DNA of 64,000 nt from Legionella sp. PC1000 (GCF_014109805.1 NZ_CP059400.1:4017645-4081644), one strand, 5' to 3'. Counted from the first letter of the stretch, positions 37,040-50,163 are shown. Made by a program: numbers and translations. The notes: generated by a model not told the origin, from the letters alone.

Positions 37040-38449
37040 ATGCCCCAAATTATAAATAGTAATGCTTTTGTAGCAATCCAAGATGACCTGAATATCTTAT
37101 TCGAGCAAGTTTATAAGCACGAGAAGAAAGATAGGCCAGAAATAACATTCCAGGTTCAATCCTTTTTAGATAATTTCAGTGAATCTCTGGTGAGTCATTG
37201 CCGCCAATTATTTATCAATGTCCGTGAAGAAGATGTAATCTATTATAAGTCAAAAGATAAACGCAAAGGAGCTTACAGCCTTGACCCTTTCAGCAATTAT
37301 GCTGGTGCGCTACAACTCATGGTTACTCTTTTAATTGCAGATCAAGAAGATCCTACCAAGCGCGTCTTTTATTATGAAATGTTCATTCAGTTAATGAATT
37401 CGTGTTACCGCAAAGGGGATATGACAAGTGCTACGGCCATTTGGTCGGGTCTGCGCTCACATAATCTTGAGAATTATGTTGATATGAAACAAATCAGCCC
37501 CGAGAGCCGCCTACTTTGGGATGAATGCGATGTGGCGCTTGCAAATATAAATAATCCTATAACTACAATAAACGCACACGAAGAATTGAGAAGAAAACTT
37601 AAAGGGGTTTTAATTCCATCGTTAAATCCCTTAATACAGATTCAAGCCAACTGCAAACAAGTATACGATGATAGGTGTGCAGAGGCTCGAGAGAAACTTA
37701 AAGAAATTGAACCTAAATTACGCGAAATAGATCAAAAAATGCATCAATTTCTTAATCAATTACAGCGTGACAACTCAGTTTGGTCGCAAGAATATTATAA
37801 TTATATGAGCACGATTTATATCTCCCAGTGTCAGTTTGAATATCTCTGTCTCTTGAGAGAGTATGATGGGCATTTAGGCTATCCTGGGGTGGCTAAAGAG
37901 TTTCATAAAGATCAAAGTGCGGAACGTCTTGTCGGCCTCTTAAACCGTTGTTTTCAAGAAAACCGAGAACTTGGTGTTTCGCCGCCAAATGAAGAAGTGA
38001 TTGCATTGTTAGCGGAAGTGGAAGAGTTTAACCGTGTTTATCCTGGAGATTTTACGTTGGATCTTTATGATTTGGTTAAGGAAAATTGTCATGAAGTTAA
38101 AGCCAAGAATATGGGTAGATATACGTCTAAAATTATGACAGGTCTTAAACAGCCTCGGGGTACACCAGGAGTTTGGCCTGAATATGAGCAAGAGCCCCAA
38201 GATGTGGAATATATTCAACCAGCTTATGATGGCATTAAATTAATGACTGAATTAGATTATACAATAGCGGCTCGCGAACCTAATGTTACAGTTAAAGTGC
38301 CGGTAGGACGTATGCATTGTGGATTCTTTAAGGGCATTCCTAAAGAACAGGTGGTTGAAGAGGAATTCATGCTTGAAATTCAGGATGTACAGCGAATTGA
38401 TTATGATTTAGATGATTTTGAAACTCCTTTAGTTCAAACTTTTAGCTAA
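37040..38449 (+). CDS. RasGEF-domain protein, probable effector (LegG2-like)
   Basis: This 469-residue protein contains a eukaryotic-type Ras guanine-nucleotide-exchange segment. Residues about 105-150 carry the hallmark of the Cdc25-homology domain, a KRVFYYEMFI helix, then a short loop and SATAIWSGLRSHNLENY, corresponding to the conserved NF-x-AI-xx-GL region. Further domain blocks follow to about residue 340. The C-terminal ~110 residues are acidic and proline-containing. RasGEF domains are rare in bacteria, and L. pneumophila LegG2 is the known precedent; whether this is its orthologue cannot be decided here. By family knowledge it would act on a host small GTPase. A PmrA-type site precedes it and a strong terminator follows. 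Confidence 0.75.
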   Translation: MPQIINSNAFVAIQDDLNILFEQVYKHEKKDRPEITFQVQSFLDNFSESLVSHCRQLFINVREEDVIYYKSKDKRKGAYSLDPFSNYAGALQLMVTLLIADQEDPTKRVFYYEMFIQLMNSCYRKGDMTSATAIWSGLRSHNLENYVDMKQISPESRLLWDECDVALANINNPITTINAHEELRRKLKGVLIPSLNPLIQIQANCKQVYDDRCAEAREKLKEIEPKLREIDQKMHQFLNQLQRDNSVWSQEYYNYMSTIYISQCQFEYLCLLREYDGHLGYPGVAKEFHKDQSAERLVGLLNRCFQENRELGVSPPNEEVIALLAEVEEFNRVYPGDFTLDLYDLVKENCHEVKAKNMGRYTSKIMTGLKQPRGTPGVWPEYEQEPQDVEYIQPAYDGIKLMTELDYTIAAREPNVTVKVPVGRMHCGFFKGIPKEQVVEEEFMLEIQDVQRIDYDLDDFETPLVQTFS

Positions 38450-38481
38450 TCTCGCAGCAATTTCTGTCTCAATGAAAACAG

Positions 38482-38514
38482 AAGATAGAGGACTAGAACA
38501 CTCCTCTATCTTTT
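38482..38514 (+). terminator. Rho-independent terminator
   Basis: A perfect 11-bp stem (AAGATAGAGGA / TCCTCTATCTT) with a 9-nt loop and a TTTT-containing 3' edge lies 33 bases after the RasGEF stop codon. Confidence 0.75.
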
Positions 38515-38526
38515 GATAGAAATTGA

Positions 38527-38730
38527 GAAGAAATTTTTAAAACACTCGCGTTGCAACAAAAGGAACATCAGCCTGTTAAATTGCACCTTAAGATTGGTAT
38601 TTTCCTGCACAAATTCACTGATTTAATGCGCAGTGATATTACTTATGATCACGCTCATTTCAAGCTAATAAAAGATAAACTTTCTGCCGCTAAAAATGAA
38701 CTGCAGGAAACTCAAGGTGTCAGTTTTTGA
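38527..38730 (+). pseudogene. Gene remnant (C-terminal fragment, no start)
   Basis: An open stretch of 67 sense codons ends in TGA at 38728-38730 and is bounded upstream by an in-frame TGA at 38524-38526. It reads like real protein: LHLKIGIFLHKF, LMRSDITYDH, then a Lys-rich helix LIKDKLSAAKNEL. There is no ATG with a ribosome binding site near its beginning; the first methionine is mid-way. The strong terminator just before it separates it from the RasGEF gene. I read it as the surviving tail of an older effector-type gene. It could instead be a chance frame. Confidence 0.4.
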
Positions 38731-38853
38731 GTCAGAGTTCCTTTCATACAAAACAAGAAAATTCGAGTTACATTACAAAATGACCAGAATTAAAACACAT
38801 CGATGTGATACTGGCCTAGAATATAAATATAATATCTGTAAAAGACGTATTAT

Positions 38854-41800
38854 ATGGGTTTCTTTATAAAGAATATTGTTGTAATTGGTGACATGGATGG
38901 CAAAAATGGTGAATATCATAACTCTCTGAATCCAATGCAGGGAGGTCGTCCTATTATTTTCAACGATGGAATTGTTGATAATCAGCGAATTGATCGGATG
39001 GTTGAACAGATAAAAGGGCTCGCGGAGTGTGCAAAGAATAATTCTAAGCCTACACGCTTAACTCGACTGATTACGGATGAATTTAGCTTTTATACAAAAA
39101 ATGCTCCTTTGAGCATAGAAGAGTATAAAGAGCTTATTAATAGAACCTCAGAAGTTCTTCAGAACCTCCCCCCTAATATTGTTTTAATTCTAAGTAGCAT
39201 ACCTGTTTTGTGGCCCGATGGAACCTTGCGGAATGCCGTGTTGCATGTTCAGTCTCCAAACTCCAAAGATTCAGAACCCATTATTCATCATTTTAGTAAA
39301 GAAAGCTGTTCCGGCATAGATCCATGGTATTCCAAAGACAATACCATTCATAACTGTTATGAATTCCGCGATGATGATTACTTTAGTGATGAATACTCCC
39401 CTGACGTGGTGTTGAAAGATACCCGAGTGAAATGTAATGATCCCAACCAGTACAAAAGTGCCATTATCGTTCAAGGTTTGAATTTGCCGCCTGTTGTAGA
39501 TGCCATTGATATTTGTTTGGACCATCAAAATGGGGTTGCAATGAAAAATGCCGAACAATTATTAAAAAACCTATCTTCACCGCCAGTGCACATAAGCCAC
39601 ATTGTTACCTCCAATTATATCGCTATAAAAGATGAACAGCTGACATCAAGCGTAGTGCATGTAGATCATAAGAGAAGACGCGTAGAAGGATCTGGTGAAA
39701 AGAAAGAGGAAGTTGTGAGCACCACTTTTGGAAATGGAAGCAAAGTATTTACATACCAATCCAAAAAAACAGAACTCATTCATTCCCAATTATTTAGAAC
39801 AATTTCTAATAAAATAAACATACAAAATGTTATCGATGATGAGGGAAACACTCTACTGCACCAAATTCTTATTCCCGATAAGAAAAACAATCCTTACTGC
39901 ACACATAAAAGAAGACGCTTAGAAAGCATCCTGCCACACTTTGACCATCAATCCATTAATCAGCAAAATAAAAATGGCGATACCCCTCTTCATTTAGCAG
40001 TAAAAGCCATCTATGAAGAACACATTTTCCTCCAATTTCTGGAGCGAGGAGCAAGACTGGATATTAAGAATAGTCTAGGGTTAACTCCCATTGGCATCGC
40101 ATATCAAGAAAATAAAATCGAGCTTGTTACTGCTCTGTGTAATAAGATCATCAATAATAAAAAAATATATCTTTTTCATCGTGATGTCATCTTGACTCTA
40201 ATCAGTGAAATCAAAGACGAAGAATTGCAAAAAAAATTAGCGTGTGCAGCATTAAGCTTTGAAAACTCCGAGTCGTTCATTACTAAAAAAATTGAAGAGC
40301 GTTTACTAGAAATAAGTGGCAACTCACTCGAATCGACACAAAATAATCCTCCGATACCTTCCGCGCTGGGAGGGGCTGAAGAAGAATCGGCGATCTCAGA
40401 ATCGATAGTAATAGAGCCTACATTCCCAGAACTTGGTAAAGCTGAGGCTTATACTTCAATAAAACTCGAATTTGAAAAGGGCTCCGCAGCGGACCTAAAG
40501 CTAATTGAACACCTTTTATTACAAAACATTAACTTAAATGAAGACAGTGGATTGGGCCATTTTACTTTAGGTGCTTATCTTATTGTCCAAGCATTTATGA
40601 GTAGAGATTCTATTTCATCTATTACCTTAGATTTCTTCTTTACCTTAGCAAAACCTCATTTAAATGAGCGCATAATCCAAGAAATATGCGATTACCTGCA
40701 CGACTCAACGTGCCGTGATTGGATTTACCAAGAATTGGTAAAAGATCAATTTAATAAAGCACTCCAAGGAAAAACGCTTGACACCGCGATTATTTTTACT
40801 GCTTTTTCTAAGGGGAAAACCATTTGGAATGCAAAATATGGATCTATTACCCTTGCCGAACGAGCGGTTTTTGAGGCATATCGCGCGAATAATCCTAAAC
40901 TTCTAGAGATAGTTTTTACAGAATTACGCAAAGAAAATTTATCCGTTGATGTTGATGAAATTGCAAAAAAAATGGGCGAAAACCTTCCCGAATTTTTAAA
41001 TTGGGTGGGGGTAAGACTCGAAAAGATGGAATTACATCACCTACTTAAAAATGAATTTTCGAATGGACCTTCTGCAGACTTAATTACAGTTCGTAAGATT
41101 TTAGAATTAGGTGTCAATTTAGATAAAAACAGTGGTCTTCGTGATGATCTCACCCTAGGTGAATATGTCATCGCTCAGGCGTTTATTAACAAGGATTCCA
41201 TTAGCGCTGACACTTTAGCTTTTTTCTTTGATACAATCGGAACAAAACTAAATCCCGAAAAAATAAAAAAAATAGCCGTTACTTTTGAAAACCCCCAAGA
41301 AATTAGTGATTGGATTTATCAACAGTGGATAACGCTTGAACTGAATAAAGGAGTACAAGGTCAAAAGACTAATGAAATGGTCATTTTTACCGTTTTGTCA
41401 CAAAGAAAAGAAATTTGGAATCAAACTTATACACCTCCCGTACTTAGTGAAGAATCGACCTTAGACACTGCAACTGCAACTTCTGCTGTAAAAACCAGCA
41501 TGGTATCCCAAAAGCCAAACGGCACGCCCCTCACATTTGCTGAACAAGCTATAGCCCAGGCTTTCAAAGAGAAAAACTTAAGAATTCTGGAAAACGTTTT
41601 CACTGAATTACGTAAAAATAGCTTAACCCTGGATGTAAAAAAAATAGCCGAAAGCTTCGAAGATCAAGGGCAGGAACAGGTATTGCATTGGCTCAACGGC
41701 CAACTGCAGCAGTTAGAGGCACACTATGCATTAAGAACTGAATTTCAAAAAAAAGAGCAAGCCAATCTAGCGATTATTATAGAGAACTTATTACAAAACC

Positions 41801-42159
41801 CTAATTTTAATCAAGATGGGGGACTTGCCAACGGGCTTAATCTTGGGGAACAAGCCATCGCCCAAGCTTATATTTTACGGAGCCCTGATTTGTTATCAGA
41901 AATTAATTTACACCATCCCATTGATGAGCAAATAATTAATAAAATCGCGAAAACCTTTATTGACCCCAAAGATATCTTTTCAAATAACTCAGAAAGAATG
42001 AGTACATTTAAGGGATGGGTATCGCTGCAATTATCTCTTATGAATCAAACGGAATTGAATCCGATAAGAACAGTAGCAAAAAGGTATCAGTTTTTCCTAG
42101 AATACAATCCTTCGACGGTGACTATTGAGTCACCTGAATCTAAAAAAAATCTAACCTGA
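38854..42159 (+). CDS. Nitrilase-like / ankyrin / long-repeat fusion, probable effector
   Basis: The protein has 1101 residues and no signal peptide. Residues 1-265 resemble a carbon-nitrogen hydrolase (nitrilase) domain. A candidate triad is E76 in LITDEFSF, K149 in HHFSKESC and C221 in DICLDHQNG, with NIVLILSS and RNAVLHV at the expected strand positions between the first two. Basic KRRR clusters occur at 273-276 and 352-355. Ankyrin-type repeats follow at about 328-430 (DEGNTLLH, NGDTPLHLA, LGLTPIGIA). From about 530 to 1070 the chain is built from a helical module recurring at about 533, 728 and 957, each with TLGExxIAQAF-type helices. No family combining these is known to me. Function, especially hydrolase activity, is inference. 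Confidence 0.72.
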   Translation: MGFFIKNIVVIGDMDGKNGEYHNSLNPMQGGRPIIFNDGIVDNQRIDRMVEQIKGLAECAKNNSKPTRLTRLITDEFSFYTKNAPLSIEEYKELINRTSEVLQNLPPNIVLILSSIPVLWPDGTLRNAVLHVQSPNSKDSEPIIHHFSKESCSGIDPWYSKDNTIHNCYEFRDDDYFSDEYSPDVVLKDTRVKCNDPNQYKSAIIVQGLNLPPVVDAIDICLDHQNGVAMKNAEQLLKNLSSPPVHISHIVTSNYIAIKDEQLTSSVVHVDHKRRRVEGSGEKKEEVVSTTFGNGSKVFTYQSKKTELIHSQLFRTISNKINIQNVIDDEGNTLLHQILIPDKKNNPYCTHKRRRLESILPHFDHQSINQQNKNGDTPLHLAVKAIYEEHIFLQFLERGARLDIKNSLGLTPIGIAYQENKIELVTALCNKIINNKKIYLFHRDVILTLISEIKDEELQKKLACAALSFENSESFITKKIEERLLEISGNSLESTQNNPPIPSALGGAEEESAISESIVIEPTFPELGKAEAYTSIKLEFEKGSAADLKLIEHLLLQNINLNEDSGLGHFTLGAYLIVQAFMSRDSISSITLDFFFTLAKPHLNERIIQEICDYLHDSTCRDWIYQELVKDQFNKALQGKTLDTAIIFTAFSKGKTIWNAKYGSITLAERAVFEAYRANNPKLLEIVFTELRKENLSVDVDEIAKKMGENLPEFLNWVGVRLEKMELHHLLKNEFSNGPSADLITVRKILELGVNLDKNSGLRDDLTLGEYVIAQAFINKDSISADTLAFFFDTIGTKLNPEKIKKIAVTFENPQEISDWIYQQWITLELNKGVQGQKTNEMVIFTVLSQRKEIWNQTYTPPVLSEESTLDTATATSAVKTSMVSQKPNGTPLTFAEQAIAQAFKEKNLRILENVFTELRKNSLTLDVKKIAESFEDQGQEQVLHWLNGQLQQLEAHYALRTEFQKKEQANLAIIIENLLQNPNFNQDGGLANGLNLGEQAIAQAYILRSPDLLSEINLHHPIDEQIINKIAKTFIDPKDIFSNNSERMSTFKGWVSLQLSLMNQTELNPIRTVAKRYQFFLEYNPSTVTIESPESKKNLT

Positions 42160-42183
42160 AGAATGGTGCTCTAATAATCCGAA

Positions 42184-42216
42184 AATGACAGCTAAGCTCA
42201 CCCTACGACTGTCATT
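42184..42216 (-). terminator. Possible terminator of the small leftward gene
   Basis: AATGACAG and CTGTCATT form an 8-bp stem with a 17-nt loop. Read leftward the hairpin is followed by TTTTC, and it begins 14 bases past the stop of the 52-residue gene. It could also serve the converging rightward gene. Confidence 0.4.
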
Positions 42217-42230
42217 AAAGACGTTTTCAT

Positions 42231-42389
42231 CTAAAAAACAACTAAATTTTCATATCCTTCTTCGGCATCGCGAGCAGCTTCATTTATTCTTCCAGCATTT
42301 ACAACGTCATTTTGAGCAACTTCAGCTGCATTCTGAGCTGCATCGACATCTGCTTGAATAGCAAAAAAATAATTACTATTTTTCATCAT
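42231..42389 (-). CDS. Small Ala/Asn/Glu-rich protein, 52 residues
   Basis: This short frame begins ATG-ATG with AAGGGG 5-6 bases upstream. On the same strand, TTGACA (42441-42446) is spaced 17 bases from a TTAATC -10-like element (42418-42423). A terminator-like hairpin follows. The protein is a single amphipathic, acidic helix-type sequence (QADVDAAQNAAEVAQND) with no cysteine and no signal peptide. I recognise no family. Regular signals at both ends support it as a real gene. Confidence 0.5.
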   Translation of the reverse strand: MMKNSNYFFAIQADVDAAQNAAEVAQNDVVNAGRINEAARDAEEGYENLVVF

Positions 42390-42501
42390 TTAGCCCCTTT
42401 TTTATTATTTTTCCTGCGATTAACTTAGCACTTAAATTATTGTCAATATGTAACATTATGAAAATTATTGTTCTTTTTATTAACGTGATGAATAACTTGT
42501 T

Positions 42502-43044
42502 TTAATTAACTTTCTTTTTCAGACTCTGTTCAAATACGTCATTAAAATCTTCAGATACAGTTTTTTTATTTTTAAAAAAAACCTCGGGTATTTGAACTGA
42601 ATGAACTTTATCTTGATATTTGAACTTGATATGTAGTGCGGCAACACTTGGATCTTTATCAATTAAAAAATTATCACTGCTATGTCGTCTACTTAACGAG
42701 GGGGGCTTAATTTTCATTTTTTGGATAATGGGTTTGTACTTTGAGAATGATGATTCCTCGCGCAAGTTTAATTGTTTTTCAATATCATCCGATTGTTCAT
42801 CACTTTCGGTAGCTGAGCTGCCTTTTCCTTTCCTCGTTTCATGCTTCTGATGACACGTTAAATAAATATCATACGCGCTAGCCCCTAGCCACAACATATT
42901 ACTTACAGTAGAAAATGCACCAGAAATATAATCATACATTGTTAATTGCTCTCCTATGTATAGACCGTATATGGATACCATGGAACAACCAGCAGCGACT
43001 AAAAACATAGATGATGAGACAAATCTTCTACTCAATAAGCTCAT
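42502..43044 (-). CDS. Hypothetical protein with two membrane helices
   Basis: This 180-residue protein has two hydrophobic segments near the N-terminus (about 10-32 and 38-62) with a short loop, then a ~115-residue polar tail. The tail is rich in Ser, Lys and Glu, including a KHETRKGKGSS basic patch and SLSRRHSSD. A strong ribosome binding site (AAGGAG, 6 bases from the ATG) supports the start. The plan of a hairpin anchor with a long cytosolic tail is common in effectors that insert into the Legionella vacuole membrane, but I recognise no family and the role is unknown. Confidence 0.6.
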   Translation of the reverse strand: MSLLSRRFVSSSMFLVAAGCSMVSIYGLYIGEQLTMYDYISGAFSTVSNMLWLGASAYDIYLTCHQKHETRKGKGSSATESDEQSDDIEKQLNLREESSFSKYKPIIQKMKIKPPSLSRRHSSDNFLIDKDPSVAALHIKFKYQDKVHSVQIPEVFFKNKKTVSEDFNDVFEQSLKKKVN

Positions 43045-43231
43045 TAATTCGCTCCTTGTATTTAGTTCCTATTCTCTGTGAAATCATTACCTCAAAGCGT
43101 GGATAGTAGATATACTATATATGCGCATTATGATATCACTTTTGATATATATAAATCAGTAATTTCGTGAATGAATAAAATTTGTAATTTATAGAAAGCA
43201 CGCCTAGTGCAAATGAATGGGTTTTGAAACA

Positions 43232-43264
43232 AGCTTCCTTCCGTATAAAATAAAGAAAGAAGCT
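43232..43264 (-). terminator. ATP synthase operon terminator
   Basis: Read leftward, AGCTTCTTTC pairs with GGAAGGAAGCT (one G-U pair) around a 12-nt loop, followed by TTGTTTC. It begins 16 bases after the atpC stop codon. Confidence 0.55.
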
Positions 43265-43280
43265 CTAATAAATGAAATTA

Positions 43281-43703
43281 CTACTTAACCATTTTTCTTG
43301 CTTTTTGAATGGCACGGATTTGCGCAACAGCACGTGCTAATTCTGCAGCAGCCATGGAATAATCCATTTCACCACCTTTGCCGGCCATTGCAGCTTCAGC
43401 CTGAGCTTTTGCAGCAAGTGCTGCTGCTTCATCTAGATGATCAGCGCGCTCAACAACATCAGCAAGAATAGTAACATTGTTAGATTGAACTTCCAGCATT
43501 CCACCTTGAACGTAGTAAATTTCTTGGTGACCGCCAGGTAACGTGAGTCGCACTTCACCTGGTTTCAGGACTGTAAGCAGAGGGGCATGACCAGCTGTAA
43601 TGCCTACCTCTCCTAATTCTCCAGTTGCAACAACCATTTCAACCAAACCGGAAAATATTTCCTGTTCAGCACTAACAATATCTAAGTGCGTTGTTCTAGT
43701 CAT
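43281..43703 (-). CDS. atpC: ATP synthase F1 subunit epsilon
   Basis: The epsilon subunit forms part of the central stalk and inhibits ATP hydrolysis. Its 140 residues have the N-terminal beta-sandwich (LDIVSAEQEIFSG, GELGEVGITAGHAPLLTVLKPG) and the C-terminal helical hairpin (AKAQAEAAMAG, ARAVAQIRAIQKAR). Length is normal. It is the last gene of the leftward operon, 11 bp after atpD, and is followed by a terminator-like hairpin. Confidence 0.96.
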   Translation of the reverse strand: MTRTTHLDIVSAEQEIFSGLVEMVVATGELGEVGITAGHAPLLTVLKPGEVRLTLPGGHQEIYYVQGGMLEVQSNNVTILADVVERADHLDEAAALAAKAQAEAAMAGKGGEMDYSMAAAELARAVAQIRAIQKARKMVK

Positions 43704-43714
43704 ATTTGCCTACC

Positions 43715-45969
<2,255 letters not shown>

Positions 45970-45993
45970 AATCTTACTTCGCCTTAAATTGAC

Positions 45994-47547
45994 TTACCAA
46001 CTTGCTGTACGCTTAAAGTCCTCTACAGCTTTTTTCAATTTTGCTTCAATGTCATTATCGTAAGCACCTGCTTCATTGATCAGTTGCAACAGATCAGGAT
46101 GAGAGCTACGCATATAGTCATGTAATGACGCTTCAAATGCTGCAACTTCATTTACAGGCACATCATCCAAATAACCTTTTTCAACAACAAACAATGCGGT
46201 ACCCATTTCTGCAACAGACAATGGAGAATATTGCTTTTGTTTCATCAGTTCAGTAATACGCTGACCACGTTCTAACTGTTTACGGGTTGCATCATCAAGG
46301 TCAGAAGCAAATTGCGAAAACGCTTCCAGCTCACGGAATTGAGCCAGTGCCAAACGGGTACCACCACCCAATTTTTTCATGATTTTTGTTTGTGCCGCAC
46401 CACCAACCCGCGATACAGAAAGACCCGAGTTAATCGCTGGACGAACACCCGAGTTGAATAAATCAACATCAAGAAATATCTGACCGTCGGTAATGGAAAT
46501 AACGTTTGTTGGAACGAACGCGGATACGTCGCCAGCTTGGGTTTCAATAATTGGCAATGCAGTTAACGATCCTGTTTTTCCTTTTACTTCACCGTTAGTC
46601 AGTTTTTCTACTTCCGTAGCATTAATACGTGCTGCTCTTTCTAACAAGCGAGAATGTAAATAGAAAATATCACCAGGATATGCTTCACGGCCTGGCGGTC
46701 TTCTTAACAACAATGAAATTTGTCGATATGCCCAAGCTTGTTTGGTTAAATCATCATAAACAATTAATGCATCTTCCCCTCGCTCCATGAAGTATTCACC
46801 CATGGTACAACCAGCGTAAGGTGCAATAAATTGCAACGCCGCTGAGTCAGAAGCACCAGCTACTACAACGATTGTATGCTCTAAAGCACCATGTTCTTCG
46901 AGTTTACGTACTATTGCTGCAACAGAGGAGGCTTTTTGGCCAACTGCTACGTAAACACACTTAACTCCAGTACCTTTCTGGTTAATAATCGCATCAATTG
47001 CAATTGCTGTTTTTCCAGTTTGACGGTCACCAATGATGAGCTCACGCTGTCCGCGCCCGACAGGGATCATTGCGTCAATCGCTTTCAACCCTGTTTGTAC
47101 GGGTTGATCTACTGATTTACGTGCAATAACACCGGGAGCAACTTTTTCTATTGAAGACATGCCTGCTGCATCAATAGGCCCTTTTCCATCAATTGGATTA
47201 CCTAAAGCATCAACAACTCGTCCTAATAGACCATTTCCCACGGGAACTTCAAGAATACGACCTGTACATTTACCTTTTTGGCCTTCGGCTAAAGAAGAAT
47301 ATTCACCAAGAACAACTGCGCCTACTGAATCTCTTTCAAGGTTAAGAGCTAGACCATAAACGCCGCCTGGGAACTCGATCATTTCACCAGCCATTACATC
47401 TTCTAGGCCATGTAAGCTCACAACACCGTCTTTCAAACTGACAATAGTACCTTCATTTCGTGCTTCAGATACTACACTAAAGTGTTCTATTTTCTTTCTG
47501 ATTAATTCACTGATTTCAGAAGGATTTAACGCTACTTGTTCTGACAT
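45994..47547 (-). CDS. atpA: ATP synthase F1 subunit alpha
   Basis: This is the regulatory nucleotide-binding subunit of F1. Its 517 residues include the Walker A motif GDRQTGKTA, the [35 protein letters not shown] core with its conserved arginine, and [15 protein letters not shown] sequence reading [15 protein letters not shown]-terminal residues ([10 protein letters not shown]) fit binding of the delta subunit. Length is normal. It starts 17 bp after atpH. Confidence 0.97.
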   Translation of the reverse strand: MSEQVALNPSEISELIRKKIEHFSVVSEARNEGTIVSLKDGVVSLHGLEDVMAGEMIEFPGGVYGLALNLERDSVGAVVLGEYSSLAEGQKGKCTGRILEVPVGNGLLGRVVDALGNPIDGKGPIDAAGMSSIEKVAPGVIARKSVDQPVQTGLKAIDAMIPVGRGQRELIIGDRQTGKTAIAIDAIINQKGTGVKCVYVAVGQKASSVAAIVRKLEEHGALEHTIVVVAGASDSAALQFIAPYAGCTMGEYFMERGEDALIVYDDLTKQAWAYRQISLLLRRPPGREAYPGDIFYLHSRLLERAARINATEVEKLTNGEVKGKTGSLTALPIIETQAGDVSAFVPTNVISITDGQIFLDVDLFNSGVRPAINSGLSVSRVGGAAQTKIMKKLGGGTRLALAQFRELEAFSQFASDLDDATRKQLERGQRITELMKQKQYSPLSVAEMGTALFVVEKGYLDDVPVNEVAAFEASLHDYMRSSHPDLLQLINEAGAYDNDIEAKLKKAVEDFKRTASW

Positions 47548-47564
47548 GGAAACTATCCTCTAAA

Positions 47565-48107
47565 TTATGCGGTCAATTCAGTGCTAAGCTTGTTAAGCTT
47601 GCCACGAACTGAACCATCTATAACTAAATCGCCCGCTCGAATTATTGCTCCACCAAGCAAGGAAGGATCAATACTGATTTTTAACGATACCTTGCGCTGT
47701 AAGCGCTGACTTAATGATTCAATTAATCGCTGTTGTTGCGCATTTGATAAATCAGAATAACTGTTTACATCAACGCTCAGAGTTTTTTCTTGCTCTGCCC
47801 GATGTGTTTCATAGAGTGCATAAATCTCAGGAAGCAATATCAATCTTTTATTAGTGGCCACTAACGCGATTAAATTGTTTAATGGCTTGTTTTCTTTTGA
47901 TTTTGCCCCGACTGCAGCCTCCAACAACTCGATATGTTGCGCTACAGTCGTTGCTGGATTTGCAATAAATTTCTCAGCCTCAGGTGTCAACACAGCTTGT
48001 GCAAGATTTCTCAAATGGGCTGACCACTCAGCTAATTCTTTTTCCCCTAAAGCATATTCAAAAATTGCCTTGGCATAGGGTCTGGCTATGGTGGTGCTAT
48101 CAGACAT
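47565..48107 (-). CDS. atpH: ATP synthase F1 subunit delta
   Basis: Delta joins the peripheral stalk to the top of F1. It has 180 residues. The N-terminal helical domain begins [16 protein letters not shown], a standard OSCP/delta signature. The C-terminal part ends with [22 protein letters not shown], also diagnostic. Only one base separates it from atpF, so the two are likely translationally coupled. Confidence 0.96.
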   Translation of the reverse strand: MSDSTTIARPYAKAIFEYALGEKELAEWSAHLRNLAQAVLTPEAEKFIANPATTVAQHIELLEAAVGAKSKENKPLNNLIALVATNKRLILLPEIYALYETHRAEQEKTLSVDVNSYSDLSNAQQQRLIESLSQRLQRKVSLKISIDPSLLGGAIIRAGDLVIDGSVRGKLNKLSTELTA

Positions 48108-48108
48108 T

Positions 48109-48579
48109 TTAAATCTCTTCTATCAAGTTATCTAATAATGCAGTATTTGCCTTAGCATCTATTTCGCGCATCAAAATCTTCTCAGCACCGGTTATTGCTA
48201 AGTTTGCGACTTGTTTACGCAAGTCATCTTTTGCATGATTGATTTGTTGCAATAATTGCTCTTGTGCCAGTTTTACTTGCATTTGCGCTTCATGCTTTGC
48301 TGTTTCTTTTGCTTCTTCAATGAGTTGCGCAGCACGCTTATTTGCTTTTTCGATGATATCAGCTGATTGAACTTTAGCTTGCTTTAACTCATCTTTCACG
48401 CGATGTTGTGCTAACTCTAATTCTTTACGACCACGCTCAGCAGCAGCGAGACCATCAGCAATTTTGTCTTGTCTTTCTTCCATAGCTTTTGCTAGTGGAG
48501 GCCATACTAACTTCATAGTAAACAAAACAAAAGCTGCGAAAACGAGCATTTGTACGATTAATGTTAAATTAATTTCCAC
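48109..48579 (-). CDS. atpF: ATP synthase Fo subunit b
   Basis: The b subunit forms the peripheral stalk. Its 156 residues have one N-terminal TM helix ([18 protein letters not shown]) followed by a long, highly charged coiled coil rich in Ala, Glu, Gln and Lys. The start codon is GTG, with AGGAG 7-8 bases upstream, and the first residues EINLTL match the family. Length equals the E. coli subunit. Confidence 0.95.
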   Translation of the reverse strand: MEINLTLIVQMLVFAAFVLFTMKLVWPPLAKAMEERQDKIADGLAAAERGRKELELAQHRVKDELKQAKVQSADIIEKANKRAAQLIEEAKETAKHEAQMQVKLAQEQLLQQINHAKDDLRKQVANLAITGAEKILMREIDAKANTALLDNLIEEI

Positions 48580-48629
48580 CGTTTATCTCCTGTAACAATT
48601 AGGGCGCCATGCGCCCTGATCATGTGTTA

Positions 48630-48932
<303 letters not shown>

Positions 48933-48941
48933 TTAAATCGG

Positions 48942-50163
<1,222 letters not shown>

